From NCBI GenBank assembly GCA_019694675.1, contig JAIBBK010000044.1:1-64000 (forward strand): DNA of 64,000 nucleotides, read 5' to 3'. How positions within the stretch are numbered: position 1 is the first letter of the stretch; each line of letters opens with the position of its first letter. Below, one piece after another: positions 26,986 to 35,691 of this stretch. Source of the DNA: Ignavibacteria bacterium. Its GTDB lineage: Bacteria; Bacteroidota; Ignavibacteria; Tepidaquicellales; Tepidaquicellaceae. Position numbers and translations under genes: made by a program. The notes beneath the pieces are model-generated. The model saw only the letters and a program-made list of their open reading frames with translations. It was not told the DNA's origin and searched no databases.

Positions 26986-27438
26986 AAAATTGATTTTGTG
27001 ATTAAGAGATTTGCTGATTGGTGAACTTCCCAGAACTGAAAAAAATTCTATGTGCAAAAGTAAGGGAATCCGAGTGAAAATTGAACCACAAAAATTGAGA
27101 CACCATGTTGGTATTCAGAATGCCTTGACATGACTTCTGCAATACTCCTTCTTCCAAGATCCTTCAAAGATCAAATTATTCGGAATTTGAAGAGGCATAC
27201 TGAACACTGCGATGCGGACAAGCTGCATGATCATTGCCGGTGATGATGCATCTCAGAATACTTTGATTTCAGCTCAAAGTACATCGGCAAAAATGTCAGA
27301 ACCTGCGAGAGTTAAGGGTGGTCAGTTATTATTGCATATCAAGAATATCCGCAGTAAGATAAGTTGCCTTTGAAATACAATTCGTGCGCGCAATCTCAAT
27401 AGCCGCACAGACATTCGGGAATCTTAATTATTACTATC
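26986..27438. other. Divergent intergenic region upstream of paaA
   Basis: About 450 bases between paaA (minus) and the duplicated secreted protein gene (plus). It must hold the paa promoter and any operator. I looked for a PaaR/PaaX-like palindrome and for TAnnTTTG boxes and found none convincing. No RNA gene or ORF with coding signs is present. Confidence 0.45.
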
Positions 27439-28116
27439 ATGAAAAACCTGATAAATGTAGTTAGGGTGCTTGGAGTCATCACATTCTCTATTCTTCTCAC
27501 TTCATCTTCTTATTCCCAGAAGCAGGAAACCGATTACGCCGGGACCTACAACACAGAATGGGGCAAGATGACACTGACTGTAACAGGCAATACAATTTCC
27601 GGAAGTTACGAACACGACAACGGCAGGATTGAAGGAACGTTATCGGGAAATGTAGCCGAAGGGAAATGGTTTGAAGAATCAACTAACAAACCTCCCACGG
27701 ATGCAGGAAAATTCAGATTCGAATTCTCTGAAGACGGATCAACGTTTCAGGGCTTCTGGAAGTACGGTTTTGAAAGTGGCGCATGGAGCGACGACTGGAT
27801 CGGAACCAAAGTTCCGGTAACTTCAGTGAATATCTCCGGAACTTACGAAACTGAATGGGGCGAATTGACTCTTTCTCGAACAGGAAACAAGGTGACAGGA
27901 AAGTATTCTTATGATGAAGGCAGGCTTGAGGGTACTCTGACAGGTAACGTAATTTCCGGAAAGTGGTTTGAAACGCCTTCATTTGAACCTCCCGATGATG
28001 CAGGCTTGTTTGAATTTGTGTTCACTGCGGATTTCAGGAGTTTCACAGGAAGCTGGAAGTACGGATATGAAGACGGTCCACTGAATTCAGGAAGCTGGTC
28101 GGGCAGCAGAAAATAA
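27439..28116 (+). CDS. Secreted protein with two tandem ~92-residue beta-rich repeats
   Basis: 225 residues with a signal peptide (1-27). Two repeats, about 33-123 and 132-223, share the pattern GTYxTEWGxxTLxxTGN...GxYxxDxGRxEGTLxGNVxxGKWFE...PPxDAGxFxFxF...FxGxWKYGxExG. Each looks like a small beta-barrel or lipocalin-like sheet of short GNxxxGxY hairpins. I have seen similar single units annotated only as hypothetical. No catalytic motif is visible. It is isolated between a divergent and a convergent neighbour. Confidence 0.75.
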   Translation: MKNLINVVRVLGVITFSILLTSSSYSQKQETDYAGTYNTEWGKMTLTVTGNTISGSYEHDNGRIEGTLSGNVAEGKWFEESTNKPPTDAGKFRFEFSEDGSTFQGFWKYGFESGAWSDDWIGTKVPVTSVNISGTYETEWGELTLSRTGNKVTGKYSYDEGRLEGTLTGNVISGKWFETPSFEPPDDAGLFEFVFTADFRSFTGSWKYGYEDGPLNSGSWSGSRK

Positions 28117-28316
28117 AACATTGTAAGATCAAGGTCTGCGAGTGACTCGTTCAGGTCCCATTCAATCAGTGCATTTATACAAAGACGAGTGACAAGGGAA
28201 TGTGCGAGATCTTATTATTCAGATTGAAAGATTGTCCCGTACAACTTCGCAGTGCAATGCAGAGGAGCGCAGATCAGAGTGCGTGATCCGGGGAATTCTT
28301 GATCATTGCCCGGCAA

Positions 28317-28970
28317 TCAGAACTCATACCCGATTGCTATGAGGACATTTCTGTCTGCCTTGTCCGGATCGAACAGATATGCAGTGACATATAGACCTTC
28401 GTAAGAAAGGCCGGCCAATACTCCTGCCTGAACATCGCCTTCCTCACTGCTTACCTTTGTCCTTTCAATCACTGCACCCAGGCTGATCCAGTTTCCCGCT
28501 GTTACAGTGAACTCATTCCATGTATAGAAAAAATTGCCTTCGCTGTTCTCGGCATTTATAAAATATTCCGAATTTGTTGAAGCAGAAAAGTTTCCATAGT
28601 CTAATTCCATCTCAAGCCCGGGAGCAAAACCTGCAACGCTTCCGAGCACGACACCTGCAAGAGGAGTAAAACTGAATACTGCTTCTCCCCCGGTTTGCAT
28701 CTTAAACCCGGCCCAGAATGAGCCGCTGTTCCTCTCTTCATAGTTGTGCCTCAATTCAAAATGAACGGAACCAAGCTCAAGTACGAGAGTCGGCATCAGG
28801 AAGTCGTCATCATCCTGAACGAAATTGTAATCTGTCTCAAAACTTCCGGAGATCACTCCTGAATCCGGATCGCCCTGAAGTTCCTGTGCCTTCAGAGTTT
28901 GTCCGGCAAAGACAATACACAAAAAGACAGCAATTACTGCAGAGCAGAGTAAGTATGCGGAAGTTTTCAC
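28317..28970 (-). CDS. Hypothetical secreted or outer-membrane protein
   Basis: 217 residues. Signal peptide (1-29, ending QTLKAQ), then alternating amphipathic strands (LVLELGSVHFELRHNYEER, GLEMELDYGNFSAST, VLAGLSYEGLYVTAYLF) and a C-terminal IAIGYEF with terminal Phe, compatible with an eight-stranded barrel or a beta-sandwich. No family recognised. It starts 15 bases after the stop of the broken sulfotransferase gene, so both were probably transcribed together. Confidence 0.65.
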   Translation of the reverse strand: MKTSAYLLCSAVIAVFLCIVFAGQTLKAQELQGDPDSGVISGSFETDYNFVQDDDDFLMPTLVLELGSVHFELRHNYEERNSGSFWAGFKMQTGGEAVFSFTPLAGVVLGSVAGFAPGLEMELDYGNFSASTNSEYFINAENSEGNFFYTWNEFTVTAGNWISLGAVIERTKVSSEEGDVQAGVLAGLSYEGLYVTAYLFDPDKADRNVLIAIGYEF

Positions 28971-28985
28971 ATTTCACTCCTCAGT

Positions 28986-29675
28986 TCAGTACCTGTTTTT
29001 ATCAAGCAAACTGCAGGCATAGTTATAAATTCTGTAGTCAATATCATTGTAAGTTCTGAACCACTCTTTGAAACTGTCGTCTATCATTTCGAGTTGCCCG
29101 TCCCTTTCGGTTTCATTGAGTTTCCTGATCGCCGGCAGATCCTTGTTAAGCATTGCGGCAAGTTTGCCTAATGATTCATGCATTCTCTCTGCAATTCCTA
29201 TGAAGTAATACCTGTCCATGACCTCCCTGCAATCATAATAGCACGGGAAATAGTAAGCGATCAGATTTCTGTTTGATTGCAGAAACTCCATAAGAGTCTG
29301 ACTCATTCTTCCCTCTTTCTTTGAATAGAAATAGAATGAAATGCAGAACTCGAGAGGATCTCTCAGGAATGTGATGATACGGAACCGGTGAGGATCATCG
29401 ATCAGCTCGGGGTACCTTTCAAACAGATAGGTTCCTTCCACTGCATAGTGACCTGCAACGCAATCTCCGGCTTTCAGGTTATTCAGATCAACTTTGCTTT
29501 TCTTGTACTCCTCCAGTTCATCGAATGTAACAAAATGGTCGTTAATGATATTGAACCATTAACTGAGAACTTCGGTGACAGTAGTGCCGCCGCATTTAAT
29601 GAAATGGTGGAACACATAAGCGGGATCCTCGGCGGATGCCAAAGGCCTCTGATCATCAGTTCGGATAGTGTTCAT
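28986..29675 (-). pseudogene. Sulfotransferase-family gene interrupted by an in-frame TAA
   Basis: Minus-strand reading from the ATG at 29675 gives 38 residues ending FHHFIKCGGTTVTEVLS, then TAA (29559-29561), then WFNIINDHFVTFDELEEYKK continuing in the same frame to the stop at 28986. The first part holds the PAPS 5'-phosphosulfate-binding loop (KCGGTT) and the second the 3'-phosphate-binding segment FLRDPLEFCISFYFY. Together they make one sulfotransferase of ~229 residues. A single base change (for example AAA to TAA) explains the stop. Downstream translation could restart at a GTG (29441), but that product lacks the PAPS loop. Recent inactivation, a sequencing error or suppression remain possible. 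Confidence 0.8.
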
Positions 29676-29770
29676 GTGTGTTTATTTTGTCGGGGCGATG
29701 ACAAGCTACAATTTAAGGGGATGATTTGAAAAGCACAAATGAAGCCGGATCGGCCCAACGTCAATTATGT

Positions 29771-29801
29771 TTTGAATATCTGAAGCCGTATGGCTAATTT
29801 G
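29771..29801 (+). promoter_or_regulatory. Candidate promoter of the P-loop protein gene
   Basis: TTTG (29771-29774), a 20-base spacer and TAATTTG (29795-29801) approximate the Bacteroidota -33/-7 pattern, 26 bases before the ATG at 29828. Confidence 0.4.
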
Positions 29802-29827
29802 CCACTCTCAACAATCAACCGCTAATC

Positions 29828-30550
29828 ATGTCAGACATATTCAGTAAGATAATTTTGCTCGGAAGGCCTGCATCAGGAAAATCGGAAGTGATAAACTATC
29901 TGAAGAACACGACCGATGATGAAAGGGCCCGAAGGTTTCATATCGGAAGGCTTAAGGAGATAGACGACTTTCCGATGCTTTGGACCTGGTTTGAAGAAGA
30001 TGCCATACTCGCAAAGAAGTTCGGCAAGCCGAGGATCCATACGGATGACGAAGGCTACTTTAAGCACGAATACCTGTGGCATCTGCTCATAGAGAGGATC
30101 TCGCTTGAGTATTCAAAGCTTCTGAGGGACCTGCCTGATTTCCATGAAGACAATACAGCACTGATCGAATTTTCCCGTGGGACGGAACACGGCGGATACA
30201 AAGAAGCGTTCAGGCATCTCTCTGAAGAAGTGCTTGAAGGTGCAGCGCTTGTTTACATAAATGTCACTTTTGAGGAATCACTCAGAAAGAACAGGAAGCG
30301 CTTCAATCCCAACAAACCGGACAGCATACTTGAACACGGACTTCCTGATGACAAACTTGAGAAGATGTATAAACTTGTTGACTGGGAAGAAGTTTCTTCT
30401 GCATCTCCAACCCATATTGAGATCAACGGCGTGTCCGTTCCGTTCGTAGTGTTTGAGAACATGCCTTCAAAGACGGATGATCCTCAGCTTCTCGGCCCTG
30501 CGCTTGATGATGTATTTCAAAAACTATGGCGGCTTTATACTGGCACATAG
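29828..30550 (+). CDS. P-loop nucleotide-binding protein, kinase-like, unknown function
   Basis: 240 residues, cytosolic. IILLGRPASGKSEVINYL carries a Walker A (GRPASGKS, residues 12-19). Later segments include LIEFSRGTEHGGYKEAF and ALVYINVTFEESLRKNRKRF, which fits a Walker-B-like strand and an NMP-kinase-type arginine-rich lid. That layout suggests a nucleoside or small-molecule kinase, but I do not recognise the specific family and the substrate is unknown. It stands alone, with its own candidate promoter and a hairpin after it. Confidence 0.7.
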   Translation: MSDIFSKIILLGRPASGKSEVINYLKNTTDDERARRFHIGRLKEIDDFPMLWTWFEEDAILAKKFGKPRIHTDDEGYFKHEYLWHLLIERISLEYSKLLRDLPDFHEDNTALIEFSRGTEHGGYKEAFRHLSEEVLEGAALVYINVTFEESLRKNRKRFNPNKPDSILEHGLPDDKLEKMYKLVDWEEVSSASPTHIEINGVSVPFVVFENMPSKTDDPQLLGPALDDVFQKLWRLYTGT

Positions 30551-30635
30551 GATCTTAACGAACCTGCGAAAGGTGTTTTGGTATTTCAGATTCATTTTGC
30601 CGCGAACGGTTACAGTTTATTGGAGTCTGAACCTG

Positions 30636-30663
30636 TTTCCGGCCGGTTGCGGCCGGCTGGAAA
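30636..30663 (+). terminator. Candidate terminator hairpin
   Basis: 11-bp GC-rich stem (30636-30646 TTTCCGGCCGG with 30653-30663 CCGGCTGGAAA, one G-U pair, 6-base loop) between the P-loop gene and the next lipoprotein gene. The T-tract is poor, so factor-independent termination is uncertain. Confidence 0.45.
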
Positions 30664-30691
30664 TTAGTGTCATCAATAATCAATCGAAATC

Positions 30692-31081
30692 ATGTCTCAG
30701 AAGATAACCACATTATTTATACTCGCAGTTCTCATCAGTTATCAAACGGGATGCATCACAGACAGTAATACTGATATTTCGAGGGTGGATGTTTATGATG
30801 TTGATGCTCCCGACACCGCCGGCGTAAACACAGACATACCTGTCCTGATAAAATTCTATTACTGGAACTCGTGCGGAGAATCAGCGTGGTCTGTTGAACA
30901 ACGCAACGGAAGAAACATACATGTTGATGTTTACGGCTCTTACAATCAGGGCATTTGCCTTGGGGTAATTGTTGAGGACAGCCTGACTTACATTTTCAGG
31001 GCATCATCTGCCGGAAAGTATTACATGACCTTCGGCGATCCTGCAAATGAATTTGTATCTGACACAATAATCATCCGTTAG
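30692..31081 (+). CDS. Small hypothetical lipoprotein
   Basis: 129 residues. MSQKITTLFILAVLISYQTGCITD is a lipoprotein-type signal with Cys at 21 (YQTGC, a slightly atypical lipobox). The mature part is about 109 residues of beta character (PVLIKFYYWNSCGESAWSVEQ, GKYYMTFGDPANEF). It may be a small immunoglobulin-like domain. No family recognised. Confidence 0.65.
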   Translation: MSQKITTLFILAVLISYQTGCITDSNTDISRVDVYDVDAPDTAGVNTDIPVLIKFYYWNSCGESAWSVEQRNGRNIHVDVYGSYNQGICLGVIVEDSLTYIFRASSAGKYYMTFGDPANEFVSDTIIIR

Positions 31082-31104
31082 AAGAAACTCCGGCGGACGA
31101 AGAA

Positions 31105-31836
31105 TCAGCTCTTGTCCCTGTCCGCACTCAGTTTCCTGCTTCTCACTTTTATGTTCAGCATTTCGACTGCAAATGCAAACGCCATTGCAAAGTAAACGTA
31201 ACCTTTCGGCACTTCGATATGGAAGCTTTCCACCACAAGCAGGAGTCCGATCATAAGAAGGAATGAAAGTGCAAGCATCTTTATGGTAGGATGCTTGTGA
31301 ATGAAGTCACTGACCTTTCCTGCGAAGATGATCATCACTATCATTGAGATTATTATTGCCGTGATCATTATCTCAACGTGCTTCACAAGTCCGACAGCAG
31401 TAATTACGGAGTCAAGCGAGAAAACAAGATCAAGCACTATGATCTGAAAGATCACACCCCAGAAGGTTGCTCCTTTGCCGGAGTCTTTCATATGTTCATC
31501 GCCTTCAAGCTGTGTATGGATCTCGAGTGTGCTTTTGACAAGCAGGAATAATCCCCCGCCGAGAAGTATCAGGTCCCTGCCGGAAATGTCGTGAGAGAAT
31601 ACAGAGAAAAGCGGCTCCACAAGTCCCACAACCCAGCTTATCGCAAGCAGAAGCAGTATCCGGAATACAAGTGCCGCCGAGAGTCCGATGATTCGCGCTT
31701 TCTCCCTCACCTCAGCGGGCAGTCTTCCTGTCAGAATTGAAATGAAGATTATGTTGTCAATGCCGAGTACGATCTCGAGGAACGTCAGCGTAAGCAGACT
31801 GATGTAGGTTTCGGGTTGTGACAGCAATTCCAGCAT
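31105..31836 (-). CDS. TerC-family integral membrane protein
   Basis: 243 residues with seven or so hydrophobic segments. TFLEIVLGIDNIIFISILTGRLP near the N-terminus and IIVLDLVFSLDSVITAVGLV in the middle are the two TerC family repeats with membrane-embedded acidic residues (ID, LDSV). The family is linked to tellurite resistance and, more recently, to Mn2+ export and metalation of exported enzymes. No other ter genes are nearby, so metal export is the likelier role (inference). Confidence 0.93.
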   Translation of the reverse strand: MLELLSQPETYISLLTLTFLEIVLGIDNIIFISILTGRLPAEVREKARIIGLSAALVFRILLLLAISWVVGLVEPLFSVFSHDISGRDLILLGGGLFLLVKSTLEIHTQLEGDEHMKDSGKGATFWGVIFQIIVLDLVFSLDSVITAVGLVKHVEIMITAIIISMIVMIIFAGKVSDFIHKHPTIKMLALSFLLMIGLLLVVESFHIEVPKGYVYFAMAFAFAVEMLNIKVRSRKLSADRDKS

Positions 31837-31876
31837 TCTCTATATGTTTAGGTTTTGTAATGTTCCTCTAACGGAA

Positions 31877-31908
31877 CACCCCTTCGAGCATCTTGCCGTG
31901 AAGGGGTG
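31877..31908 (-). terminator. Candidate terminator after the EF-G-like gene
   Basis: Perfect 9-bp inverted repeat CACCCCTTC/GAAGGGGTG (31877-31885, 31900-31908) with a 14-base loop, 34 bases past the EF-G-like stop on the minus strand. It has no T-run, but a second small hairpin (TGTTCC/GGAACA, 31861-31878) overlaps it. Confidence 0.45.
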
Positions 31909-31941
31909 CATTGTCTTAATTGAATCTGTGTATCAGATCGG

Positions 31942-34053
31942 TTACTGTGATTCAGCTTTTTCTTTCTGATACTCGGCGATGATCTTCATCTCAATTTCCT
32001 TTGGTACTTCTTCGTAATGTGAGAACTGCCTGTCGTAATACCCTCTGCCCTGAGTAAGCGATCTGAGCTTTGTCGAGTAGTCATTCATTTCCGAGAGCGG
32101 CATCTGACATGTTATCTTCTGAAGCTTACCGAACACATCCATTCCCATGATCCTGCCTCTTCTTGATGAGATGTCGCCTGAAACGGCGCCCATGAATTCT
32201 TCGGGGAAGACAACCTCCACATTGTAAATTGGTTCAAGTATCACCGGATGCGCATCCATGAAGCCCTTTTTGAACGCCTGCGATGCGGCGATCTTGAATG
32301 ATATTTCATCAGAGTCAACATTGTGATAGGAACCGTCGAACAATGTAACCTTGACGTCAATCACCTTACTGCCGATAAGAACGCCTGTATTAAGAACTTC
32401 CGCAAGTCCCTTCTCAACCGCCGGAACAAATCTGCCGGGAACAACTCCGCCTACGATCGCATCTACAAACTCAAAACCCTTGCCTCTTTCCTGAGGTTCG
32501 ATCTTGAGATGAACATGCCCGAACTGTCCCCTTCCCCCTGACTGCTTCTTATGTTTGTATTCAGCGTCATTCACAACAGACTTGATCGTTTCTCTGTAGG
32601 GTATTCTCGGATTTGTAACATCGACCTCGAAGTTGTACTTGCTCTTCATTCTGTTAAGTACAGTGGAAAGATGGATCTCTCCCTGTCCGCTGATGATTGT
32701 CTGCGCGGTCTCCGGATTGTACTGAACAAGGAAAGTCGGATCCTCTTCGTGAAGCGAGTGAAGCGCCGAAGCGATCTTGTCTTCATCACCTTTGTTCTTG
32801 GCAACGATCGCCATTGAGATGTTGGGTTTCGGGAAATATATCTCGCTGAGCACAACGGGATTTGCTTTTGAACTCAGCGTGTTGTTTGTGTGTGAATCCT
32901 TAAGCTTCACAACACCTGCAATATCGCCGACCACAACTTCCGGCATTTCCTTTCTGTCCTTGCCGTTCATTGAGTATAACTGCGAAAGCCTTTCAGCTTT
33001 GCCGTTCGCTTCGTTAATCATGTCAAGTCCGGCATGCACCTTTCCCGAGTAAACCCTGAAGAATGAGAGTTCACCGATATTTCTTTCCGAAATGGTTTTG
33101 AAAATGAAGATCGTCGGCTCGCCGTTAATATCGGGTTTGATTTCTATGGGATCCTGGCTGTTGGGCCTTCTGCCGATCTCTGCCGGCTTGTCAAGCGGCG
33201 ACTCTGTGTATTCAGATATAAAATCAAGAACATCTCTGGTGCCGATGTTCTTCGAAGCCGAGATACAGAACACAGGAAAGAGCTTCCTCTCCCTCATTCC
33301 CATCTTGATACCGAAATCGATCTCTTCATCAGTAAGGTTGGCTCCTTCTTCAAAGAACTTCTCCATGAGTGATTCATCTTCTTCGGCTATTGCTTCCACA
33401 AAGGCCTGATGGTAAGCATTCGCCTTATCCTTCAGGTCAGCCGGGATCTCCTCCTCCGTGTATTCGCCTTTTCCGTCAGTGTTGAATCTCAGCAGTTTCA
33501 TTCTTGCCACATCAATCACCGCGTTGAATCCGTTACCGGGATTGACGGGAAACTGGACAACGGCAACTCTCGTTCCAAAATGTTCCTTGATGTTCTCGAC
33601 GGTCTTGTCAAAATCAGCATTCTCCTGGTCGAGCTTGTTCACAAGAAAGATCACGTTGTTCTCATAATCGTTTGTCATAGCGTACGAAGCTTCAGTTCCA
33701 ACCTCTATACCTTTGAATGCATCAACGAGTATGAGAGCCGTGTCCGTCACTCTCAACGCCGCTCTTACTTCACCAACAAAATCCATGAATCCGGGAGTAT
33801 CAATGATATTGATCTTCTTATCTGTTCCGTCCTTTGATTTCCAGAAAGTATTGATCAGGCTTGAGTTGATCGACATCTGTTTGTCAATTTCATCCTTATG
33901 ATAATCGCTTACCGTATTGCCCTCCTGCACGCTTCCGAGCCTGTTGGTTGCTCCTGAAACATAAAGGATTCCTTCGGCCAGAGTAGTCTTGCCGCTTCCT
34001 CCGTGTCCTGTCAGGGTGATGTTCCTGATGTTTTCCGATTTTACTGCAGTCAT
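31942..34053 (-). CDS. Elongation factor G-like GTPase (EF-G-2 type)
   Basis: 703 residues with the five-domain EF-G layout. G1 reads GHGGSGKTT (16-24) where canonical EF-G has AHIDAGKTT; this GHxGSGKTT form is typical of the EF-G-2 paralogue. G3 is DTPGFMDFVGEV and G4 NKLDQENADF rather than NKMDR. C-terminal domains are intact (RGQFGHVHLKIEP, GAVSGDISSRRGRI). EF-G-2 proteins can support translocation in some bacteria, but their normal role is poorly defined. The gene is not in a str operon (no rpsL, rpsG or tuf nearby), as expected of a paralogue. A hairpin follows. Confidence 0.88.
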   Translation of the reverse strand: MTAVKSENIRNITLTGHGGSGKTTLAEGILYVSGATNRLGSVQEGNTVSDYHKDEIDKQMSINSSLINTFWKSKDGTDKKINIIDTPGFMDFVGEVRAALRVTDTALILVDAFKGIEVGTEASYAMTNDYENNVIFLVNKLDQENADFDKTVENIKEHFGTRVAVVQFPVNPGNGFNAVIDVARMKLLRFNTDGKGEYTEEEIPADLKDKANAYHQAFVEAIAEEDESLMEKFFEEGANLTDEEIDFGIKMGMRERKLFPVFCISASKNIGTRDVLDFISEYTESPLDKPAEIGRRPNSQDPIEIKPDINGEPTIFIFKTISERNIGELSFFRVYSGKVHAGLDMINEANGKAERLSQLYSMNGKDRKEMPEVVVGDIAGVVKLKDSHTNNTLSSKANPVVLSEIYFPKPNISMAIVAKNKGDEDKIASALHSLHEEDPTFLVQYNPETAQTIISGQGEIHLSTVLNRMKSKYNFEVDVTNPRIPYRETIKSVVNDAEYKHKKQSGGRGQFGHVHLKIEPQERGKGFEFVDAIVGGVVPGRFVPAVEKGLAEVLNTGVLIGSKVIDVKVTLFDGSYHNVDSDEISFKIAASQAFKKGFMDAHPVILEPIYNVEVVFPEEFMGAVSGDISSRRGRIMGMDVFGKLQKITCQMPLSEMNDYSTKLRSLTQGRGYYDRQFSHYEEVPKEIEMKIIAEYQKEKAESQ

Positions 34054-34069
34054 TGTCTTTGCACTTTAT

Positions 34070-34963
34070 TTATGTATGATGGCTTTGTTTTTCGTCACTC
34101 TGTGATCCGCCTTGCATCCCGACCTGAAGACTCCTGTTGGTCAGGTATATGTTTGTTACGTTGCTTATGTCAATGCCGATCGCGTTGAGATTTTTCTTGC
34201 TGAGCTCAAATGCCTCGCTGTTTATCTCCAGCACGCTTCGCACCGCATCGGTAACGGAGAGCCAGAAATAGACCTTTAGTTTCTGACTCGATGACAGGGC
34301 TGTAAGTGTAACGATCGGTCCGGGCTCCTTAAGGATCTCCGGTACTGAGTTAATTGCCGTCAGTATGGCTTCCCTGCACTTGTCAACATCAACCGAGTTA
34401 TCAACTTCCACTTCGAAATCAAATCTCCTCTTCCCCTCGGCTGTGTAGTTTACGAGTGGATTGTTAATAACCATGGTGTTGGGGATGTACACCATCTTGC
34501 CGTCAACAGTCCTTATATCCGTACTCTTTAAATTCATTGTGACCACAGTTCCTGTGATCCCGGCAACTTCAATAAAATCGCCAGTTACAAACGGCCTGTT
34601 CAATATCAGCATGACACCGGAAATCAGATTCTCACCTACATTCTTGAAAGCGAATCCGAGTATCACTGCGGAAACTCCGGCACCGGTCACTATACCTCCG
34701 GCCACTCCCGAGAGTCCCAGAATACTGAGCGAAACCGAAAGTCCGACAACCATTATCACTCCCTTCGCAACGCTTGCAATGAAGTTTGTTATCAGAACAT
34801 CACCGAGTCCGAAGATCTTGTCCCTGTTTTTGAGCACCTTTTTTACGAGATTTCCTGCAAACCAGAATATGATGAAAGCAAGTACCGCCGTTATTATCTT
34901 TGGCAGTATCCTGATCACGTCATGATAATACTCGGCAAATATGTTGTAAAGTTCGGTCAGCAC
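34070..34963 (-). CDS. Small-conductance mechanosensitive channel (MscS family)
   Basis: About 297 residues from the GTG at 34963. Further upstream only a TTG at 35047 is available, and the 28 codons it would add do not look like MscS. Three N-terminal hydrophobic helices precede a pore-lining TM3 region (GLSGVAGGIVTGAGVSAVILGFAFKN). Then come the beta domain (GDFIEVAGITGTVVTMNLKSTDIRTVDG, IPNTMVINNPLVNY) and a C-terminal alpha/beta domain. It would release solutes on hypo-osmotic shock in the inner membrane. The exact start is uncertain. Confidence 0.88.
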   Translation of the reverse strand: MLTELYNIFAEYYHDVIRILPKIITAVLAFIIFWFAGNLVKKVLKNRDKIFGLGDVLITNFIASVAKGVIMVVGLSVSLSILGLSGVAGGIVTGAGVSAVILGFAFKNVGENLISGVMLILNRPFVTGDFIEVAGITGTVVTMNLKSTDIRTVDGKMVYIPNTMVINNPLVNYTAEGKRRFDFEVEVDNSVDVDKCREAILTAINSVPEILKEPGPIVTLTALSSSQKLKVYFWLSVTDAVRSVLEINSEAFELSKKNLNAIGIDISNVTNIYLTNRSLQVGMQGGSQSDEKQSHHT

Positions 34964-35061
34964 AAGTAAATGCAGTGCCCTGAGGCCAATGCAATAAGCA
35001 ATCTCCGTTCGAGGACAAATAAAAATGAAAATACTATTACTTAACAAAAAGTTAAAGGAAC

Positions 35062-35091
35062 TTTAATTGAGTTCGGGGAAAGTTATATTTG
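35062..35091 (+). promoter_or_regulatory. Candidate promoter of def-fmt
   Basis: TTTA (35062-35065), 18 bases, then TATATTTG (35084-35091), an exact TAnnTTTG -7 box. The def ATG at 35110 follows after 18 bases, implying a very short leader. The same TTTA-N18 layout occurs before the kgd gene. Confidence 0.5.
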
Positions 35092-35109
35092 CACAAATTC
35101 ATTAACTTT

Positions 35110-35664
35110 ATGAAGCAATTACCTATAACGACATACGGAATGGATGTTCTGAGGAAGAAAACCGTTCCGGTAAAGGACATAGATAATTCTATAATATCAC
35201 TTGTCAGGAATATGTTCTATACTATGGATAAAGCTTCCGGAATTGGCCTTGCCGCGCCGCAGGTAAATTTAAGCCTCTCAGTTGCTGTAATAGATATTTC
35301 AGGCATTGATGAATACAAGAACCAGAAGCCGCTTGTCCTTATCAATCCCACCGTAATTGAAACTCACGGCAAAGTTACAATGGAAGAAGGTTGTCTAAGC
35401 ATACCTGACATCAGGGCAGATGTCGAGAGGCCCGATGAGGTGCATATCAGGTATCATGATTTCGATATGAATGAAGTTGATATTGAACTCTCGGGATTCA
35501 TTGCCCGGGTTGCACAGCATGAGATAGATCATCTCAACGGAAGACTTTTTGTCGACCTCATATCTGATGAAAGCAAGAAAGAGCTGAAGAAAGAACTCCT
35601 GCTGATCAAAAAAGGAATTGTCGAAGCCGATTACCCGCTTCTCATAAACACAGAAAAGGTCTGA
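35110..35664 (+). CDS. def: Peptide deformylase
   Basis: 184 residues from the ATG at 35110; an upstream TTG (35089) would overlap the promoter. The three deformylase motifs are present in order: GIGLAAPQV, EGCLSIPD with the metal-ligand Cys, and QHEIDHLNGRLF with the two metal-ligand His and the catalytic Glu. It removes the formyl group from nascent N-terminal formyl-methionine. fmt, whose product adds that group, starts 27 bases downstream, the standard def-fmt pairing. Confidence 0.97.
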   Translation: MKQLPITTYGMDVLRKKTVPVKDIDNSIISLVRNMFYTMDKASGIGLAAPQVNLSLSVAVIDISGIDEYKNQKPLVLINPTVIETHGKVTMEEGCLSIPDIRADVERPDEVHIRYHDFDMNEVDIELSGFIARVAQHEIDHLNGRLFVDLISDESKKELKKELLLIKKGIVEADYPLLINTEKV

Positions 35665-35691
35665 CAGTCTGATAACCGCCGCCCAATCTCT

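Noticed and set aside
28986-29441. Treating the 151-codon frame as an intact small sulfotransferase
   Set aside because: The same frame continues upstream of a single stop and contains the PAPS-binding loop, so this is the back part of a broken gene.
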